Shown piece after piece: positions 59,540 through 64,000 of a stretch of DNA of 64,000 bases; positions within the stretch are counted from its first letter, which is position 1; every line of letters starts with the position of its first letter. Location of the stretch: positions 14,812,501-14,876,500 of the forward strand of contig CP141146.1 of assembly GCA_035235625.1 (NCBI GenBank). The letters are read 5' to 3'. A program made the position numbers and the translations under genes. Source of the stretch: Saururus chinensis (lineage: Eukaryota; Streptophyta; Magnoliopsida; Piperales; Saururaceae). The notes beneath the pieces were generated by a model that worked only from the letters and a program-made list of their open reading frames with translations, searched no databases and was not told where the DNA came from.

Positions 59540-60465
59540 GTTTAGATAGAAGTAATGGATAATGAACTGAATATGATTAAGAAGAACAAAACATGTGAGT
59601 TAGTTGATAAACCTCAAGACAAAAGTGTGATTGGCTTGAAATTGATCTATAAAATAAAGTCCAATAAAGATGGTTCAATTCAAAAAACACAAAGTAAGGC
59701 TAGTTGTAAAAAGGGTATTCACAACAACCCGAAATTACCTTCAACAAAACATATGATCCCATTGCATGAATGGAAATTATAAGAATTATATCTCTACTTT
59801 CCGCTCAATTGAAATTACAAGTATATAAATTTGATTTCAAATCAGCCTTTTTGAATAGAGAACTTGAAGAAGAGGTCTATGTTGACCAACCATAAGGATA
59901 CAAAGTCAAAGATAAGGATAGGAAAGTCTACAAACATTACAAAGCCTTGCAAAGACTCAAACAAACTCCAAGAGCATCTAATAACAAGATTGACAAGTAA
60001 TTTAAACAAAATAGATTCTAAAGAAGCCCAAGTGGGTCATCTAGTATACAATGAAAAAAAAGTATGAGATGACCGATTTGGGGCTAATGACATTTTTTTT
60101 GGATTCTAGTGAGACAAAAAGAAGGTGAAATATCATTTTCTCAAGAGAAGTATGTAGATGATTTGTTAAAAAATAATAATTTGACTGATTGCAAGAAAAT
60201 GGTTACTCTCATGGCCATAAATGAGAAGTTATCAAAAGATGATGGATGCAAATTGGTGGATGAATCAACTTATAGAAGTCATGTTGGTTCATTAATCTAC
60301 ATGACAAACACAAGACCTGATATTGTGCATAGTGTAAGTATTGTTGCAAGGTGTATGAGCAAAGCAAGTAAAATTTATTTTGCGATGGCAAAGACGATCT
60401 TAAGGTACGTAAAAAGAACAAATAATTTTGGGCTTAAAATGAATGCGAAAAATAAAATAATTTAA
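59540..60465 (+). pseudogene. Copia reverse transcriptase remnant lacking YVDD
   Basis: Visible are MIKKNKTCELVDKPQDKSVI, KFDFKSAFLNRELEEEVYVD, ALQRLKQTPRAS, then after a stop and an A-run directly YEMTDLGLM. The ~30 codons that normally separate these and carry the catalytic YVDD are missing (junction near 60062). Later blocks are LVDESTYRSHVGSLIYMTNT, RPDI, and KTILRYVKRTNNFGL. Confidence 0.8.
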
Positions 60466-60903
60466 TTGATTATTCTAATAGTGATTGGGCCGGTTGCATT
60501 GATGATAGAATAAACACTTCTAGTTACATTTTCACACTGGGAATCAAAGTAATATCATGGTCATCAAAGAAGCAAGGCATTGTTTCTCTCTCCTCCACCA
60601 AAACCGAGTATATTTCATTGTCAAGTACATAATGTGAAGCAGTCTAGTTAAGGAAAATTATCAAAAATCTCACGTGTGAGCAAGCATATTCAACAACAAT
60701 TTTTGGTGACAACATGTCGACTATTGTAATGACTAAAAACTCAATCTTTCATGGAAGGACAAAACACATTGAGTTGAGACATCACTACATAAGAGAACTA
60801 ATGGAGAACGGTAAAGTTGAGTTGAAGTTTATCAAGACCAATGATCAAATAGCCAATGTGTTCACCAAGGGGGTAACAATTGAGAAAATCCATTCACTTT
60901 AGA
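60466..60903 (+). pseudogene. Copia RNase H remnant
   Basis: Contains DYSNSDWAGCIDDR, ISWSSKKQGIVSLSSTKTEY (catalytic region) and HIELRHHYIRELM...VFTKGV. In-frame stops interrupt it. The polypurine tract follows about 25 bases after its end. Confidence 0.8.
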
Positions 60904-61110
60904 AACCTTATGAAAACTACAAATTAAGATGGGTGTTAAAAGTTACTCATATTAGTGGGTAACTTGTAATTTTCATAAAGCATATGGGCTATTAGATAGT
61001 GTAATGTCCTCTTCTATTAATGCCCATTGTATGAGGGTTTTAGTTGCTAGAGTAAAATCATAAAATTGAACTTGTTTTTCCTTTTAGTTCTTCATCTTCC
61101 AAATAGTGAA

Positions 61111-61385
61111 AGCTTTCATTTTTTTTAATTAAAAATATTACATTTTTGCAATTCTCCACTTGCCTTTTCATCTACTCCAACAAGGTGCCCCCCTTGAGGG
61201 CCATATTTAGGCTAACTTTGATAGAGCAATTTTCTCCCACTGTAACTAGTATGGAGTCGGGGTTTGTTTATGCAACTCCAAGGGGGAATTCCTATCATGT
61301 TTCAATGGATTGGTGGGCCCTGAATCCTAAGGATATTGAGTTGCTTGTAGTAGCTCTGGCTATTCATATGGCTTCTAGCCATGGA
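61111..61385. other. Sequence downstream of Copia 3' LTR start
   Basis: Open for about 80 codons in plus frame, without a domain I recognise. It may be part of the LTR or flank. Confidence 0.3.
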
Positions 61386-61570
61386 TAGGGGTGCTAATGA
61401 GTTAAGACAACTCATCAAGCAAAAGTGTCTTGGCTTGACTCGATTCGAACTCGAATACTTTGGAGTTGAGTTTAAGCATACCTTGGCTGGACTCAACTTG
61501 GCTCAAATAGAACTTAAACTCGGCTCAAATGCAACTCGTATTCAACTCGAACTCGAATGAAATTCATAAA
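61386..61570. mobile_element. Worn hAT-like end with GAACTCGA arms
   Basis: Starts TAGGGGTGCTAATGAG, then repeats GACTCGA/AACTCGAACTCGAA/GGCTCAAA words, the same layout as other hAT-like ends in the window. No right terminus found. Confidence 0.45.
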
Positions 61571-61998
61571 TATATTTTATAATATAAATAAATACATATT
61601 GACACCTATGTATACATATGCACAATTATCAATCCCAATTTACATGTATAACATATACATATATACAACAAAATTATATATTATAAATGACTGTATAATG
61701 CCTATGTATTGAGTATTAGCTTATATCACACATGATAGATATTCTTGAGAAATAAAAATTTAAAGATAAATTATACATATATGTCCACATGTGATATGTA
61801 TTGAAATTTAGATATATCATAGAAATAGGATTTAATAAAATATATACATATATAGTACAACCGACTAAAAAAATAGGATATAGTGTACTAAATATCAAAC
61901 AATATGTCAGTCATTAGACAATATATTATGGTAATATTATTTACCATCTCTACATGTCAAACAAATTATAATATATCTTTTCAAATTTTCTATAAAAA
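61571..61998. other. AT-rich flank of the CACTA element
   Basis: Very AT-rich with ATATAC words. No gene. Confidence 0.4.
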
Positions 61999-62439
61999 CA
62001 CTACAACAAAAAGGACTTTTAGCGTATACAAAACGTCACTATAAGCGTCGCAAAAAGTGTCATCACTATTGCCTATTAGCGACTCATAACACAAAGCGTC
62101 GCTAATAGTGCCTATTAGTGACATATATTTATGCGTCGTTATTAGTAAAACCACGTTGCTAATAATAAATTATTAGCGATGCTTATATATTAGTGTCGCT
62201 AATGATTAGTTATTAGCGATGTTATTATATACGTCGCTAATAGAAAAACTATTTAAAAAAATTAAAAATTAACTTATTAGCGACGTATTACTCTAAAGCA
62301 TCGCTAATAAGTCCTTATTAACGATGTTTTTGTATACAATAATTTTTAAAAAAATACTTATTTAATGCACCGCTAATAATATAATATTAGCGACGCTAAT
62401 AAATAAGCTTTAGCTAAAGACAAAAAAATTTTAAAAAAT

Positions 62440-63060
62440 CCTTGGTGGGCCACCGGGGAAGGGAGAGGGGGCTGGAAGATGGCGGGGCGCCGGAATCGAC
62501 CCACGGGAGGCGATGAAAGGGGTGGGGTCTTTGGAACCTCCCGGGGGGGGGGGGAAGTATCCGGCGGGGGAATAGGATTTCGGCGGCCGGAGCCCCTCCT
62601 ATGGCGGTAGTGAAAGAGGGGGGAGAAATGAGGATGGGAGGGAGGGGTGGGTGCAAGAATTTGGCGGGGGAATCGGATTTCGGCAATCCCTCCTCCGGCG
62701 GCGGCCAATGAGGGGGAATGGAAATAAGGGGAGGGGGAGGGGAGGGGGTGGTGTGCCAGAATCCGACCGGCGAACCCGGATGACGGCGGTGGGGGTAGGG
62801 CAAGGAGGAGGGCGGAGGGGAGGACAAGGGGGCAAGGGAGGGGAGGAGAAGGGAGGAGGTGGATCCGGCACGGCGGGAGGGCTAGCGGTGGCGGAGCCGG
62901 GATGGCAACGGCGTGGGGCTAGTAGCGGCTGAGCCAGGATGGCAATGGCGGGATGGATGCAGTGAAGTGGAGAGGCAGGACGGACAGTGTGGGAATGGGA
63001 GAAGAAGAGGCAGTGAGTGGGGGGAGAGGGAATAAATATTGCGCGGGCGAACGAATATTT
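62440..63060. other. GC-rich core segment inside the CACTA element
   Basis: A GGGG/GGCGG-rich block with several overlapping open frames that encode only Pro/Ser- or Gly/Arg-rich low-complexity sequence. It may be a captured fragment or promoter; nothing identifiable. Confidence 0.4.
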
Positions 63061-63099
63061 CCCGCGCTTTAGCGACGCTTCGGTTGAAGCGTCACTAAA

Positions 63100-64000
63100 A
63101 GAGTACCTATCCTTCTCTCTCTCATCACCCTCTCTCTACCCTTTCTCTTCTCTCTCTCCCTCCCTCCTTCCCTCTCTCTCTCCTCTCTCCCTCCCTCCCT
63201 CCTTCCCTCTCTCTCTCCTCTCTCCCCCCTCTCTCCTCTCTCTCCACACTATCTCTCCTCTAATTTTAATTTTTTAATTTTTATAAATTTATTTAAAAAA
63301 TAATTAAAATAAAAAAATAAATATTATTAGTGACGCATAGAAATATGCGTCGCTAATGAGCTATGTATAAGTCGCCAATACTTAATAATATTTATTTTAT
63401 ATCTTTTTTATTATTTTTAAAATCTAATAATTTATAAATAAATTTAAAATTAAATTAACCTTCCTCTCCTCTCCTCTCTCTCTGCCCTCTCTCTCCTCCC
63501 TCCTCCCTCTCTCTCCCCCCTCTATCTCTCTCCTCTCTCTCTTTCTCCCTCTCTCTCTACCCTCCTCTCTCTCTCTCCTCCTTCCTCCTCCTCTCTCTCT
63601 CTCCTCCTCCTTCCTCCTTCCTCCTCTCTCTCTCCTCTCTCCTCTCTCTTTCCTCTATTTCTCTCTCCTCTCACTCTCTCTCTTCACCCTCTCTCTTTCC
63701 CCCTCTCCTCTCTCTACACACTCTCTCCTCTAATTTTATTTTATTTTTTTTATAAATTTATTTTAAAAATAATAAAAATAAATATTATTAGTGATGCATA
63801 GGAATATGCATTGCTAAGAATATTTATTTTTATTATTTTTAAAATCTAATAATTTATGAATAAATTTAAAAAATTAAATTAACCTCCCTCTCCTCCCTCC
63901 TCTCTCTCTCCTCCTTCCTCTCCTCTCTCCCCTCTCTCTATATCTGTTTTAATTTTAATTTTTTTTAAAATAAAAAAATATTATTCGCATCGCATACATA
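63100..64000 (+). repeat. Alternating CT-rich blocks and AT-rich palindromes
   Basis: CT microsatellite blocks (63112-63260, 63460-63730, 63885-63945) alternate with AT-rich imperfect palindromes (63261-63459, 63731-63884, start of a third at 63946). Each palindrome is centred on a GACGCAT...ATGCGTC-like hairpin (TGACGCATAGAAATATGCGTC in the first, decayed in the second). Confidence 0.8.

Larger units (their letters stand above)
58175..61110 (+). mobile_element. Dead, 5'-truncated Ty1/Copia retrotransposon
   Basis: Pre-integrase, integrase, reverse transcriptase and RNase H motifs follow in Ty1/Copia order. They are followed by a polypurine tract (AAGATGGG, 60926-60933) and the start of a 3' LTR (TGTTAAAAG at 60934). 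The 5' LTR, gag and protease are missing and stops are frequent. The right end is approximate. Confidence 0.85.
61999..64000. mobile_element. CACTA (En/Spm) transposon, one end, continues off the right edge
   Basis: Terminal CACTACAACAAAAAGGACTT at 61999, the classic plant CACTA terminus. It is followed by many direct and inverted copies of TTAGCGACG/CGTCGCTAAT up to about 62400 and again at 63066-63110, 63325-63375 and 63785-63815. The second end and the 3-bp target duplication lie outside the window. No transposase (TNPA/TNPD) is recognisable in this part. Confidence 0.88.

Noticed and set aside
62373..62932. Several open frames of 87-137 codons on both strands
   Set aside because: All encode Pro/Ser or Gly/Arg low complexity in a GC-rich transposon core, with no domain.

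Overview
This window is plant nuclear DNA, most likely from a monocot. It is AT-rich, has sparse intron-containing genes, and is heavily filled with decayed transposons. The monocot guess rests on many Stowaway-type MITEs with the CTCCCTC...GTCCC terminus common in monocots and on GC-rich first exons and a GC-rich intronless SAUR; it is an inference. I see no bacterial, organellar, rRNA, tRNA or CRISPR features.

Only three ordinary genes can be supported. (1) 1-2175 (+): the last six exons of a CDPK-related (CRK-type) protein kinase, running in from the left edge. (2) 9750-12695 (-): a complete six-exon Golgi Qb-SNARE of the GOS1 type, 227 codons. (3) 34099-34479 (-): a complete single-exon SAUR (small auxin-up RNA) gene, 126 codons with a His-rich tail.

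The rest is mobile DNA and its debris. 12.8-15.1 kb is a 2.3 kb non-autonomous hAT-like element with a perfect 8-bp target duplication. It carries an intron-containing fragment of a clathrin heavy chain gene (a Pack-hAT) and sits 96 bp upstream of the GOS1 start codon. 15.4-20.3 kb is a dead, 5'-truncated Ty3/Gypsy chromovirus, split in its integrase by a GGCCCGG-rich hAT MITE. 20.4-21.8 kb is a degenerate ~55-bp minisatellite split by another hAT MITE. 24-29 kb holds further hAT-like elements, one with 72-bp tandem repeats that are themselves palindromic, and an LTR-like stretch. 33-37 kb holds a long AT microsatellite, the SAUR gene and a ~0.78-kb direct duplication. 37.9-38.4 kb is a GC-rich, promoter-like island with no gene attached. 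41.8-42.9 kb is a GGGTCGGG-rich hAT-like element. 43-57 kb is mostly MITEs, LTR remnants and unrecognised AT-rich sequence. 57.5-61 kb is a DUF4283-type (LINE ORF1-like) remnant joined to a dead Ty1/Copia element. From 62.0 kb to the right edge lies one end of a CACTA (En/Spm) transposon with TTAGCGACG sub-terminal repeats and CT-rich/palindrome repeat blocks.

The three genes do not form a pathway. The most informative structures are the clathrin-carrying Pack-hAT next to GOS1, the recurrent hAT-like elements whose ends are built from short GC-rich arrays, and the independent loss of the catalytic YxDD box from both retroelements.
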